This document shows, piece by piece, positions 42,406-51,982 of a DNA stretch of 64,000 nt (position 1 is its first letter; every line of letters starts with the position of its first letter). Location of the stretch: NCBI GenBank assembly GCA_002337145.1, contig DDFK01000001.1, positions 744,001-808,000 of the forward strand, given 5' to 3'. Origin of the DNA: Chitinophagaceae bacterium UBA1930 (lineage in GTDB: Bacteria; Bacteroidota; Bacteroidia; Chitinophagales; Chitinophagaceae). Below the pieces are notes generated by a model. It was not told the origin of the DNA, did not search any database, and saw only the letters and a list, made by a program, of their open reading frames with translations. Made by a program: the position numbers and the translations under genes.

Positions 42406-43188
42406 ATGAATAAAACAGCAGTATCCGACAGTTTCCTCCGTCTTGTAAAAATCATGGACGAGTTGCGTGAACAATGTCCATGGGATAAAAAGCAAACCAT
42501 ACATACATTAAGGCCATTAACCATAGAAGAAACTTATGAGCTGGCAGATGCCATTACAACGGATGACTGGAAAGGCATTAAGGAAGAATTGGGCGATGTA
42601 TTGCTGCACCTGGTGTTCTATGCAAAAATTGGAAGTGAGCAGCAACAGTTTGAACTGGATGAAGTGATCAATGGCGTGTGCGATAAACTGATTGGCCGTC
42701 ACCCGCATATTTATGGCGATGTAAAAGTGGCCGATGAAGAGGACGTGAAACGCAATTGGGAAAAAATAAAACTGAAAGAAAACAAGAACAAAACCGTACT
42801 GGGTGGTGTTCCCACATCTTTACCGGCAGTTGTAAAAGCAACCCGCATACAAGAAAAAGCAAAGCAGGTGGGCTTTGAGTGGGAGAACAAAGAAGATGTA
42901 TGGAAGAAAGTGGAAGAAGAAATGGGCGAACTGCAAGAAGCCATTACCGAAAACAACCAGGAACATATTGAAGAGGAATTTGGGGATGTACTGTTTAGCC
43001 TGATAAACTATGCACGGTTTTTGCAAGTTGATGCCGAAGGCGTACTGGAAAAAACAAACCGCAAATTCATTTACCGTTTCCAGCAGATGGAATCCATTGC
43101 AACAGCCAGCGGCAAGGCCCTTGCAGACATGACGCTTGAAGAAATGGATGCCATTTGGAATGAAGTAAAAAAACAAAAGCAAGTATAA
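42406..43188 (+). CDS. mazG: Nucleoside triphosphate pyrophosphohydrolase MazG
   Basis: 260 aa with two MazG domains. The first has CPWDKKQTIHTLRPLTIEETYELADAI and EELGDVLLHLVFYAKIG; the second has KVEEEMGELQEAITENNQEHIEEEFGDVLFSLINYARFL. The ExxE...ExxD metal-binding patterns are intact in both. The enzyme hydrolyses NTPs and dNTPs to monophosphates and pyrophosphate and cleans the nucleotide pool. Its TAA stop abuts the TTG start of the next gene, so the kinase is probably translated by coupling. Confidence 0.95.
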   Translation: MNKTAVSDSFLRLVKIMDELREQCPWDKKQTIHTLRPLTIEETYELADAITTDDWKGIKEELGDVLLHLVFYAKIGSEQQQFELDEVINGVCDKLIGRHPHIYGDVKVADEEDVKRNWEKIKLKENKNKTVLGGVPTSLPAVVKATRIQEKAKQVGFEWENKEDVWKKVEEEMGELQEAITENNQEHIEEEFGDVLFSLINYARFLQVDAEGVLEKTNRKFIYRFQQMESIATASGKALADMTLEEMDAIWNEVKKQKQV

Positions 43189-46100
43189 TTGATTACCAAC
43201 TTACGCAATGCAATTTTTAAGCATGGGTATTTAATTATTACGGCTGCATGGCTGTACACTATTTCATTTATTGTAAACAATTACCTTAGCTACACCGCTT
43301 CGCCCAAAAAAGTACAGCAGCAATTGGAACACTACCTTGCTGCAAGTGAACAACGTTTTGAAACCATTATTGCAGATACTTCTTTTACCAATGCACTTAT
43401 AAACGACACAGTTGCGTCCCCACAAAAAATTGCACTTACCAAAGAAACATTTGGTATTGCGGCCTATGCATTGAACGATATTGGCAACCCCATTATCTCG
43501 TACTGGAACAGCAATAAGTATTATACAACCCATGAGGACCTTGCAAGAAAAGACAGTAACTATTTTCTGCATTATCAGAATGGCGATTTTGAATTCATCA
43601 AACGTTCGCTCCGCATCAACAAGCAGGTATATGTTTTTACGGCAATGGTTCCGGTACGCTGGGATTATTTTATAGAGAACAAGTACTTAACAGCAGGGTT
43701 TGCCAACTTTCCCAGCCTGGAAAGCCAATACGAAATAACCAATGCACCCAACGCATTTGTTGTGAAGAACGCCCTGCAGCAACCATTATTTAAAATACAG
43801 CTTAAAGCCACCAAAGAACCGCATTACGACGTTGCAACCATTGTGCTGCGTACAATGGCCATACTGTTGCTGCTGTTTTTTTTGAATGCATTGGCCAATG
43901 AAATAGTAAGACAGAACAGTTTCAGACAGGGAATGATTTTTTTAGCAGTAAGCGTTTTCCTGTTAAGGCTGCTTACTTACTGCGTTCCGTTTCCATTCAA
44001 TTTTAATGAGCTTGCCCTGTTCGATCCATCCATTTATGCATCCAATTTCCTGCATCCTTCTTTGGGCGATCTGTTGATCAATACAGTACTGTGCTTTTGG
44101 CTTGCAGGTTTCTATAAGTTCAACACGGTTGACAGCAGCAACAAAACAGGTTCCAACAAAGCAACGGCTTACCTGAATATTTTTGTTTTAACGGCTGCCG
44201 CATTGCTCTTGGCCATTATTGTAAGAAGCTTGGTTATCGATTCCAAAATATCTTTTGATGTAAGCAATTTCTTCAGCCTTACTATTTACAGTTTCATCAG
44301 CTTTGTCATCTTATGTTTTGGTGCGTTGTCTTTCTTTCATTTATCGCATATACTGTTACGGAAGGTCTTTGAAAATAATATGCCCATTTACTTACAGCTG
44401 TTTGCTGTGGCTATATCGGGCCTCGTCTTATTGAGCTTTAATATCGGGCATCCATCCATTGCATCCAACCTGGTAATCATAAGCTGGGTAATGCTGTACC
44501 TGCTTATTTGCAATTACCGAAAGGGCGACATCAACCTTTCCATACTCCGCTCTTCATTCGCTATTTTCTGGGTCATGTTTTTTGCATTGTCTGTGGCTAC
44601 ATTGGTCATGTACCAGAACAGCAACAACGAGTTGGAGCAGCGAAAGAAATATGCAGAGAACCTTGCCTTGCAGGCAGACCCCGCAAGCGAAAACCTGTTA
44701 AGCATTGCCACCACCAATTTTAGCGACGATTTCCTTTCGGCCAATTATAACAGGCTGCAAAGCGAGTTTTCCAATAAGTTCATTAAAGACAGTTTGATTA
44801 ACGAAAATTTCTCGGGCTACCTTAATAAGTACGATACCCGGATATATACATTCGACAGCCTGTTCCATCCTTTGTTCAATGACGATTCAACAAGCTACCC
44901 GGTTATCAAAACCATCATCATTAATCAAGGCAAACTAACCAGCATTAAGGACCTGTACAGCTACGATAACGCCAATAAAAAATTTGCCTACCTGTACGAG
45001 AAACAGATTTTCAGGAAATCATTAACGCTGGGCTATCTGTTTGTGGTAGTGAAACCCAAACGTTATAAAAGCGAAGCATTGTACCCCGAACTGTTCAGGC
45101 AGGTGCAGGACCTTACTTCGGACTTTAACAGCAACTATGCTTATGCTGTTTATAACAATGGCAAAATGATCAATCATTACAATGATTACAGCTTCCCTAC
45201 CGAACTGGACAAGATTACCCTGCCCAAATTACAGTCGTCGCAAAAAAGTGCTGATGGCTATACAGAACTTTGGTACAATGCGGGCAATGGCAAGTGGGTA
45301 ATTGTTGCCAAGAAAAATGCATGGTCGCTAGAGCTGATTACTTTGTTTGCCTACTTGTTCTGTGTGTTCCTTTTGGTGATTGCTTCTTTTCATATTGGCG
45401 GTTTTTTGTTACGCACCAGGTTCAGGCCACACGAGTTGAAGCAGGTGTTCCAGTTCAATATACGTTCGCAAATACATGCCACCATCATCTTCATTAGTTT
45501 CTTTTCCTTTATTGTAATTGGCATTGCAACCATCTCGTTTTTCATTTACCGTTTCAACCAAGGCAACCAGGAAAGATTGTCAAAGTCCATACAGGTCATG
45601 AGCAACGAGATTGAGGAGAAAGTGAACCTGGTTCGTTCACAACTTGCTTTTGATGATGTGCTGACCATTAACGATGTTGGTTTTGGCAGCGACCTGGAGC
45701 GTAAGATAAACGAGGTTTCTGATGTGCACAATGTTGATGTGAACTTTTACAATGCAAGCGGCACCTTGATTGCATCCACACAGCCCTATATATACAACAA
45801 ACATTTACTGAGCGACAAGATTGACCCAACAGCCTACTACGAACTTAGCATCAATAAAAAAATACGGTATATACAATCCGAGAAAATTGGCAGCTTTCCT
45901 TACCTCAGCATCTATATACCCATTAGCGACGAAGAAGGCAATACCTATGCTTACTTAAACATACCTTACCTTAATTCGCAGGCCGAACTGAACCAGGAAA
46001 TATCCGGCTTCCTGGCTACGCTCATCAACCTGAATGCTTTTATTTTCCTGCTGGCAGGTGCCACTGCATTTTTGATTACCAACCGCATCACTTCATCCTT

Positions 46101-46926
46101 TGGATTGATTACAAAAAAGATGAAAGAAATAAACATTGGTAAAGTGAATGAAGAAATTGAATGGACATCGAAAGACGAGATTGGCGTATTGGTAAACGAG
46201 TACAACAAAATGGTAAACAAGCTGGAACAAAGTGCCCGTGCCCTTGCCCAGAACGAACGTGAAGGTGCATGGCGTGAAATGGCCAAGCAGGTGGCCCACG
46301 AAATAAAGAACCCTCTAACGCCCATGAAGCTGAGCATACAGTACCTGCAACGTGCCATTAACAACAACTCAGACAATGTAAAAGAGCTGTCCAAAAAAGT
46401 GGCCGAAACACTTGTGCAGCAAATAGACCAGTTGTCCAATATTGCTGGCGATTTTTCGCAGTTTGCCAATATCAGCAATGTTAGCCCCGAAAAATTCGAC
46501 ATCAGCGAAACCATTGCTTCATTGGTGCAACTGCATCAGGCCAATGAAAAAGTACATATCGAATGGAAGAAGGAAGAGGGTACATATTTGGTGCTGGCCG
46601 ATAAACTCCAGATCAACAGGTTGCTTACCAACCTCCTCAAAAATGCCATTGAATCTGCCGATGAAAAGACGAGTATCCATATCACCATCCACCAACAAAT
46701 CATTGATGGTTTTATACAGGTTTCCATTACAGACAATGGCAACGGCATACCCAAAGAAATGCGTAGCAAGATATTTACACCCAACTTCACTACCAAGTCG
46801 TCGGGTACCGGCCTTGGCCTTGCCATTTGTAAAGGCATTATAGAACATGCCAATGGGCATATCTGGTTCCAGACCGAAGAAAACAAGGGAACCACATTTT
46901 TTGTAACCATGCCATTGGCTGTTTAG
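43189..46926 (+). CDS. NtrY-like sensor histidine kinase with large membrane/periplasmic input part
   Basis: 1245 aa from a TTG start directly after the mazG stop; no ATG near the N-terminus gives the membrane helix (HGYLIITAAWLYTISFIVNN). Layout: a first TM with a ~190-residue extracytoplasmic loop, then a block of seven or so TM helices (~215-470), a second extracytoplasmic region, another TM pair (~720-770 and ~945-965), a HAMP-like segment, His1037 in QVAHEIKNPLTPMKL, and an ATPase domain with NLLKNAIESADE, DNGNGIPKEM and GTGLGLAICKGII. No response regulator is adjacent, so the partner is unknown. The length and multi-pass input are unusual for this kinase class. Confidence 0.88.
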   Translation: MITNLRNAIFKHGYLIITAAWLYTISFIVNNYLSYTASPKKVQQQLEHYLAASEQRFETIIADTSFTNALINDTVASPQKIALTKETFGIAAYALNDIGNPIISYWNSNKYYTTHEDLARKDSNYFLHYQNGDFEFIKRSLRINKQVYVFTAMVPVRWDYFIENKYLTAGFANFPSLESQYEITNAPNAFVVKNALQQPLFKIQLKATKEPHYDVATIVLRTMAILLLLFFLNALANEIVRQNSFRQGMIFLAVSVFLLRLLTYCVPFPFNFNELALFDPSIYASNFLHPSLGDLLINTVLCFWLAGFYKFNTVDSSNKTGSNKATAYLNIFVLTAAALLLAIIVRSLVIDSKISFDVSNFFSLTIYSFISFVILCFGALSFFHLSHILLRKVFENNMPIYLQLFAVAISGLVLLSFNIGHPSIASNLVIISWVMLYLLICNYRKGDINLSILRSSFAIFWVMFFALSVATLVMYQNSNNELEQRKKYAENLALQADPASENLLSIATTNFSDDFLSANYNRLQSEFSNKFIKDSLINENFSGYLNKYDTRIYTFDSLFHPLFNDDSTSYPVIKTIIINQGKLTSIKDLYSYDNANKKFAYLYEKQIFRKSLTLGYLFVVVKPKRYKSEALYPELFRQVQDLTSDFNSNYAYAVYNNGKMINHYNDYSFPTELDKITLPKLQSSQKSADGYTELWYNAGNGKWVIVAKKNAWSLELITLFAYLFCVFLLVIASFHIGGFLLRTRFRPHELKQVFQFNIRSQIHATIIFISFFSFIVIGIATISFFIYRFNQGNQERLSKSIQVMSNEIEEKVNLVRSQLAFDDVLTINDVGFGSDLERKINEVSDVHNVDVNFYNASGTLIASTQPYIYNKHLLSDKIDPTAYYELSINKKIRYIQSEKIGSFPYLSIYIPISDEEGNTYAYLNIPYLNSQAELNQEISGFLATLINLNAFIFLLAGATAFLITNRITSSFGLITKKMKEINIGKVNEEIEWTSKDEIGVLVNEYNKMVNKLEQSARALAQNEREGAWREMAKQVAHEIKNPLTPMKLSIQYLQRAINNNSDNVKELSKKVAETLVQQIDQLSNIAGDFSQFANISNVSPEKFDISETIASLVQLHQANEKVHIEWKKEEGTYLVLADKLQINRLLTNLLKNAIESADEKTSIHITIHQQIIDGFIQVSITDNGNGIPKEMRSKIFTPNFTTKSSGTGLGLAICKGIIEHANGHIWFQTEENKGTTFFVTMPLAV

Positions 46927-46933
46927 TGGATTC

Positions 46934-46984
46934 ATGTTACCAGCAACAGCACATCATTCAGTTCCAGTGGCGTCGCACCCATCA
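46934..46984 (-). repeat. TGGGTGCGACGC interspersed repeat, copy 3
   Basis: Minus strand: GATGGGTGCGACGCCACTGG, spacer, TTGCTGGTAACAT. It lies 7 bp after the kinase stop codon and points back into that gene, so here it cannot be a 5' leader. Confidence 0.75.
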
Positions 46985-47040
46985 GCAAAAGAACAGAGCC
47001 GAACTTTTAAGTAGTGTATCAGCTTAACGAATATCAGGTT

Positions 47041-47060
47041 GTCCCGATAGTTATCGGGAC
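47041..47060. repeat. 20-nt palindrome GTCCCGATAGTTATCGGGAC, copy 2
   Basis: Identical to the copy at 33397-33416. Confidence 0.8.
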
Positions 47061-47225
47061 TGTCTAAACTGGATTGGAACCAATATACAAAAACTGATTA
47101 TCGGATGAGAGAAGGTATATGTCAGGTTGAGCCTGTCGAAACTGGTATTTGATTAAGATTCCGTTTATCATACTTCGGCATGGCAATAAATATCTTGAAC
47201 TACTTTCTTTCATCCGATAGTCAAA

Positions 47226-47250
47226 ATAAAAAAGCCCCTTTCGGGGCTAA
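47226..47250 (-). terminator. Intrinsic terminator of the ileS/DksA-like unit
   Basis: Minus-strand AGCCCC-gaaa-GGGGCT followed by T6, 23 bp after the DksA-like stop. Confidence 0.85.
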
Positions 47251-47272
47251 AGCTATATGTAGTAATGTATAA

Positions 47273-48316
47273 TTATTCACCGCTTGGTTTAACCAGGCCC
47301 AACTTGGCTTCCAGGCTCAGTGTTGCATGTGGCACCGCCCTAAGCCTTGCCTTGTCTATCAATTTACCGGTTACACGGCAAATTCCATAGGTTTTGCTTT
47401 CAATACGCCTAATGGCTTTTTCCAAATGGTCTATAAAAGTAATCTGCCTGCTGGCCATCTGGCTCAACTGCTCACGTTCCATGCTCATGCTACCATCTTC
47501 CATTGTCATGTAACGTGCATCATCATTATCGCCACCCATTTCATCCTTACGGGTTATCAGACCCTGTAAATAGGCCAGTTCCTTTTTGGATGTTTCCAGT
47601 TTCTTATTGATCAGTTCCCTGAATTCGTTCAAGTCTGCATCGCTGTATCTTACAAGCGGCTCATTCGATTTTGTTGTTTCTGTTCTCTTTTCCAAAGCTG
47701 TATATCCGGGGTTATAAGGTACACTTGTTTTAGTTGTTGTTTTGGGCACTTTCATTTCTTTTACAGGTTCTTCCTTCTTCTTCATCGGAAGCTGCTTTAA
47801 AGGAATGACTGTTGTGGATTTTTCCACACCGCTTACTTTATTGGCCACAGGTTTTGGTGGCTTATAAGGTTTAAATGCCTTTGTTGGTTTCTCTGCTTTT
47901 TCTGGTTTTGACACTTTAGCCGGCTTTTCTATCTTTTGTTTTTCTACAATTTTCTCTTTTACGGGTGCTGCCTTTTGTGCTGGTTTGGCAGCGGTAGCGG
48001 CTTTTTTTGTATCAGCTTTTGCAACAGGCTTAGGTGCTGGCTTTACAGCTTTAGCAGGGGCCTTGGGTGCAGGTTTGGCAGGTGCCGCCTTTTTGGCTAC
48101 CGGTTTCTTGGCAACAGGTTTGGCAACCACTTTAGCTGGTTTTGCTTTTGCGGCAGGGGCAGTTTTCTTGGCTACAGGTTTTGCGGCAGGTTTAGCTGCC
48201 GGCTTTGCAGGTTTGGCTGGGGCTTTGGCCGAAGCTTTTTTTGCAACAGGTTTTGATACTGGTTTTGCTACTTTAGCTGGAGTTTTAGCTTTAGCTGCAG
48301 GTTTTTTTGTAGCCAT
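47273..48316 (-). CDS. DksA/TraR-like protein with long Lys/Ala/Pro-rich (histone H1-like) N-terminal tail
   Basis: 347 aa. Residues ~1-130 are a run of KPAAKP/KKAPAK-type repeats, like histone H1 tails and PAKKA-type nucleoid proteins. After a charged linker, residues ~225-345 form a DksA/TraR-type coiled-coil plus C-terminal segment (YSDADLNEFRELINKKLETS, EKAIRRIESKTYGICRVTGKLI, LRAVPHATLSLEAKLG). Of the usual four zinc-ribbon cysteines only one remains (GICRVTGK...PHAT), so a classical zinc finger is unlikely. The gene starts 6 bp after ileS and shares its transcript. Binding to nucleic acids and RNA polymerase is a reasonable but unproven expectation. Confidence 0.82.
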   Translation of the reverse strand: MATKKPAAKAKTPAKVAKPVSKPVAKKASAKAPAKPAKPAAKPAAKPVAKKTAPAAKAKPAKVVAKPVAKKPVAKKAAPAKPAPKAPAKAVKPAPKPVAKADTKKAATAAKPAQKAAPVKEKIVEKQKIEKPAKVSKPEKAEKPTKAFKPYKPPKPVANKVSGVEKSTTVIPLKQLPMKKKEEPVKEMKVPKTTTKTSVPYNPGYTALEKRTETTKSNEPLVRYSDADLNEFRELINKKLETSKKELAYLQGLITRKDEMGGDNDDARYMTMEDGSMSMEREQLSQMASRQITFIDHLEKAIRRIESKTYGICRVTGKLIDKARLRAVPHATLSLEAKLGLVKPSGE

Positions 48317-48322
48317 GAGTTT

Positions 48323-51300
48323 TTATCCTTTTTTGGTTACTGCCACTTTAAGCAGAGCCTCATTAACTTCAATATCAATGCCACCGTTTAATTGTGGCAC
48401 CAAGTCAATGTTATCTGCCAAAATTTCGCCGCAAATATAGTTTTTAAATTCATTTACAGCATTCAGGATTTCATTTGGCAAGCCATCCTGCTGTATTTGC
48501 ACGAATATACGGTCTGTAAGTTCAAAACCATTTTCTTTTCTAATATTTTGTACACGGTTTATAAACTCCCGGGCATTGCCTTCTTTTTGAAGGGTTTCGG
48601 TAATGGTAATATCCAGGGCTACCGTTAAGCTGCCTTTGGATGCCACGCTCCAGCCCGGAATGTCTTCGGCCGAAATCTCCACATCGCCAGTTTCAAGCTG
48701 AAAATCCAGCGTTGAAAGCTTAAGGTTGATGAAACCGTTCTGTTCCAGTTCAGCAATCTGATGCTGGTTAAAATTGGTGATCAAAGCAGCCGCCTCCTTC
48801 ATATTTGCTCCCAGCTTTGCCCCCAGGCTCTTAAAGTTGGCTTTTACCTTTTTCTTTATAACTCCTTCTGTTTCAGTAATGTATTCGAGCTCTTTTACGT
48901 TTACCTCACTTTTAATCAGGTCTTCAACCTTTTCCAATTGCACTTTCATATCTGGGTTCAGTACCGGAATCATTACTTTTTGCAATGGCTGGCGTACCTT
49001 GATATTTACTTTTTTGCGTAGCGACAGTACCAGTGAGCAGGTATCCTGTGCCAACTGCATCCTTTCTTCCAGTGCCGTGTCTATTGCTTCCGTATTTGCC
49101 TTTGGAAAAGGTGCATGGTGTATGGACGAGCAGTTGTGTTTGCCTGTAACGGCATTGAGGTTCTGGAAAACCGCATCGCTAAAAAATGGCGATATGGGTG
49201 CAATTAAGCGGATAACGGTTTCCAGGCATTCGTATAAAGTCTGGTAAGCTGAAATTTTGTCGGTTTCGTACTCACCTTTCCAGAAACGGCGGCGGCACAA
49301 ACGTACGTACCAGTTGCTCAAATGCTCATCCACGAATTCTTCTACCAGCCGGCCGGCAATGGTGGGCTCGTATTGCTCCATTGCTTCGGTTACTTTCTTA
49401 ATCAACGTATTGAGGGATGACAGCACCCAACGGTCAATTTCCGGGCGTTGTTGCAAGGGAATGTAGGCTTCCTTAAAGGCAAACCCATCCACGTTGCTGT
49501 ACAGGGCAAAAAACTGGTAGGTGTTGTATAGTGTACCAAAGAACTTGCGTTGCACTTCTTGTATGCCCGCAATATCGAATTTCAAATTATCCCAAGGCGA
49601 TGCATTGGTAACCAGGTACCAACGGGTGGCATCGGCACCATATTTTTCAATGGTATCAAATGGGTTTACAATATTGCCCAAACGCTTGCTCATTTTAACG
49701 CCATTCTTGTCAAGCACCAAACCATTGCTTACCACGGTTTTGTAGGCACGTCCATCTACTTTATCGGTTGGCAGGCCTGCTTGCTGCAATTCTTCTATCA
49801 CACTTTCTTTTATCAGGGCACCAATGGCATGTAGGGTGTAGAACCAGCCGCGTGTCTGGTCAACGCCTTCGGCTATAAAGTCGGCAGGATAGTTTTTGGC
49901 AAAAATTTCTTTGTTCTCAAACGGGAAATGCCATTGTGCATAAGGCATGGCACCACTGTCAAACCAAACGTCAATTAGGTCTGGAACTCTTAAAAGTATT
50001 TCTCCATCATTAAACAATAGGATTTCGTCAACTAGAGGCTTATGTAAATCAAGTTCCTCAAATTCCGATAATGGTTTTAAATAATTTTTAAGGATATCAA
50101 ATGAGAACCTTGCAGCCTGCAAACTGAATAGGCCAAAATTGGGGTTTGAAAACACATCATGAAATGTTTTGAAAGATGTTGAGTAAGCATCTTCCAAAGT
50201 CACTTTTTGCAAATGTTCATTTACTTCAAAAGGCAATGTCCCTTCGACATTTTTATAGTCTTCTGCAAATCGTTTTTTGTCTAGAACAAAACCTCTGCTT
50301 TTTAACTCATCTACGCTTCCAATACACACTTGAACATCACCATTCATTGATTTCCAAACAGGCAAAGGCGTACCCCAAAAGCGGCTACGGCTAAGGTTCC
50401 AGTCCACCATATTCTCCAGCCAGTTGCCAAAACGGCCTTCGCCGGTTGACTTTGGTTTCCAGTTAATGGTCTTGTTCAGTTCAACCATCCTGTCTTTTAG
50501 GGCAGTGGTTTTTATGAACCAGGCATCCAACGGATAATACAGGATCGGTTTATCGGTACGCCAGCAATGCGGATAGCTGTGCTCGTATTTTTCTACTTTA
50601 AAGGCACGGTTTTCTTTTTTCAGCTTTACGCAGATGTCAACATTCACATCCTGGTAATCCTTTTCGTCCTTGTAATTTTTTACGTAACGGTTGCTGAATT
50701 CGCCAAGGCCATCCACAAATTTTCCTTCCTTGTCAACCATGGTCAATATGCCGATGCCGTATTTTTTACCTACACGGTAATCGTCTGCACCAAAAGCAGG
50801 TGCTGTGTGAACGATACCGGTACCATCTTCGGTAGTAACGAAATCACCCACAATTACACGGAACGAATCGCCGCCGGTTTCTTTGTTTGCTTCATAAGGT
50901 AATAGTTGTTCGTAACGGCATTCTTCTATTTGTGAGCCTTTGAACTCGGTCAATATTTTCCAGGGCAACAGTTTAACTTCTGCATTGTAATTTTCAAAGT
51001 CGCCGTTCTCCCCTTCTTCTTTAAAATATTTTCCTATCAAGGCTTTGGCAAGCACCACATTTACAGGAAGGTGGGTATATGGATTGAATGTCTGTACCAG
51101 CACATAATCAATATTTGGCCCAACCGTTAACCCAAGGTTTGAAGGAAGGGTCCATGGCGTGGTTGTCCATGCCATAAAAAAAACATCATCGTTACCCGCA
51201 GCATCAAACAAAAACTTTGACCGGTCGTTTTTTACCGCTTTGAACATGACTACCGCACTGGTGTCCTTTACGTCTTTATACGTACCAGGTTGGTTCAGTT

Positions 51301-51907
51301 CGTGGCTGCTTAAACCTGTACCCGCTGCAGGTGAGTAAGGCTGTATGCTTACACTCTCGTAGAGTAAATCTTTATTGTATAATTGTTTTAAAATCCACCA
51401 AAGGCTTTCTATATAGTTATTTTCGAACGTGATGTAAGGGTTATTCAGATCAACCCAGTAGCCCATTTTTTTGGTGATGCCGTCCCATTCGTTCTTGTAA
51501 CGCAAAACGGCTTCGCGGCATTTTTGGTTGTAATACTCAACGGTTACTTCGTTGCCGAATTTGTCTTTCTTACCGGTACCTATATCTTCTTTGGTAATGC
51601 CCAATTCTTTTTCCACGCCTAGTTCAACAGGCAAGCCATGCGTATCCCAGCCACCCTTGCGTTTTACCTGGAAGCCCTGCATGGTTTTGTAACGGCAAAT
51701 CAGGTCTTTCAATGTTCTTGAAATAACATGGTGAATGCCTGGCATGCCATTGGCACTGGGTGGGCCTTCGTAAAACACAAAAGGCTCAGCACCTTCCTTT
51801 AGGTCGATGCTCTGTTGAAACGCATTGGTTTCTTCCCATTTTGCCAATATTTCTTTTTCTATGGAGGGAAGGTTGAGGCCTGAAAATTCTTTGTACTTGC
51901 TGCTCAT
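48323..51907 (-). CDS. ileS: Isoleucine--tRNA ligase
   Basis: About 1194 aa from the ATG at 51907 (MSSKYKEFSGLNLPSIEKEI); an ATG at 51931 (adding MVLKLNDD) lies inside a small hairpin and is less likely. HIGH motif GPPSANGMPGIHHVISRTLKD near residue 50, KMSKR in NGVKMSKRLGNIVNPFDTIEKYGADATRWYL, and the editing domain in between (TTPWTLPSNLGLTVGP, VVTTEDGTGIVHTAPAFG type block). Its length and the C-terminal extension without a zinc cluster resemble the larger IleRS type. It charges tRNA-Ile and edits valine. Confidence 0.95.
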   Translation of the reverse strand: MSSKYKEFSGLNLPSIEKEILAKWEETNAFQQSIDLKEGAEPFVFYEGPPSANGMPGIHHVISRTLKDLICRYKTMQGFQVKRKGGWDTHGLPVELGVEKELGITKEDIGTGKKDKFGNEVTVEYYNQKCREAVLRYKNEWDGITKKMGYWVDLNNPYITFENNYIESLWWILKQLYNKDLLYESVSIQPYSPAAGTGLSSHELNQPGTYKDVKDTSAVVMFKAVKNDRSKFLFDAAGNDDVFFMAWTTTPWTLPSNLGLTVGPNIDYVLVQTFNPYTHLPVNVVLAKALIGKYFKEEGENGDFENYNAEVKLLPWKILTEFKGSQIEECRYEQLLPYEANKETGGDSFRVIVGDFVTTEDGTGIVHTAPAFGADDYRVGKKYGIGILTMVDKEGKFVDGLGEFSNRYVKNYKDEKDYQDVNVDICVKLKKENRAFKVEKYEHSYPHCWRTDKPILYYPLDAWFIKTTALKDRMVELNKTINWKPKSTGEGRFGNWLENMVDWNLSRSRFWGTPLPVWKSMNGDVQVCIGSVDELKSRGFVLDKKRFAEDYKNVEGTLPFEVNEHLQKVTLEDAYSTSFKTFHDVFSNPNFGLFSLQAARFSFDILKNYLKPLSEFEELDLHKPLVDEILLFNDGEILLRVPDLIDVWFDSGAMPYAQWHFPFENKEIFAKNYPADFIAEGVDQTRGWFYTLHAIGALIKESVIEELQQAGLPTDKVDGRAYKTVVSNGLVLDKNGVKMSKRLGNIVNPFDTIEKYGADATRWYLVTNASPWDNLKFDIAGIQEVQRKFFGTLYNTYQFFALYSNVDGFAFKEAYIPLQQRPEIDRWVLSSLNTLIKKVTEAMEQYEPTIAGRLVEEFVDEHLSNWYVRLCRRRFWKGEYETDKISAYQTLYECLETVIRLIAPISPFFSDAVFQNLNAVTGKHNCSSIHHAPFPKANTEAIDTALEERMQLAQDTCSLVLSLRKKVNIKVRQPLQKVMIPVLNPDMKVQLEKVEDLIKSEVNVKELEYITETEGVIKKKVKANFKSLGAKLGANMKEAAALITNFNQHQIAELEQNGFINLKLSTLDFQLETGDVEISAEDIPGWSVASKGSLTVALDITITETLQKEGNAREFINRVQNIRKENGFELTDRIFVQIQQDGLPNEILNAVNEFKNYICGEILADNIDLVPQLNGGIDIEVNEALLKVAVTKKG

Positions 51908-51982
51908 ATCATCGTTCAGTTTCAAGACCATGAAGGTCTTTATTTTAAGGAGAGCGAAGGTAAGGATATGAGTGGAAAAATT

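Larger units (their letters stand above)
46927..47272. other. Repeat-rich intergenic stretch between convergent genes (346 bp)
   Basis: No gene. It contains copy 3 of the TGGGTGCGACGC repeat (46934-46984), the second 20-nt CCCGATA palindrome (47041-47060), a TTGAGCCTGTCGAAAC motif near 47136 of a type I remember as a frequent intergenic repeat in bacteria, and a terminator. Confidence 0.6.

Noticed and set aside
47936..48256. Cys/Gly/Phe-rich open frame opposite the DksA-like gene
   Set aside because: It is the complement of the repetitive AAACCTGC/GCAAAACC-type codons of the Lys/Ala/Pro tail; a composition artefact.
51914..51935. Small hairpin AAGACC/GGTCTT around the ATG at 51931 of ileS as a regulatory switch
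   Set aside because: The better ileS start is at 51907, which leaves the hairpin in the leader; six base pairs alone are too little to claim regulation.
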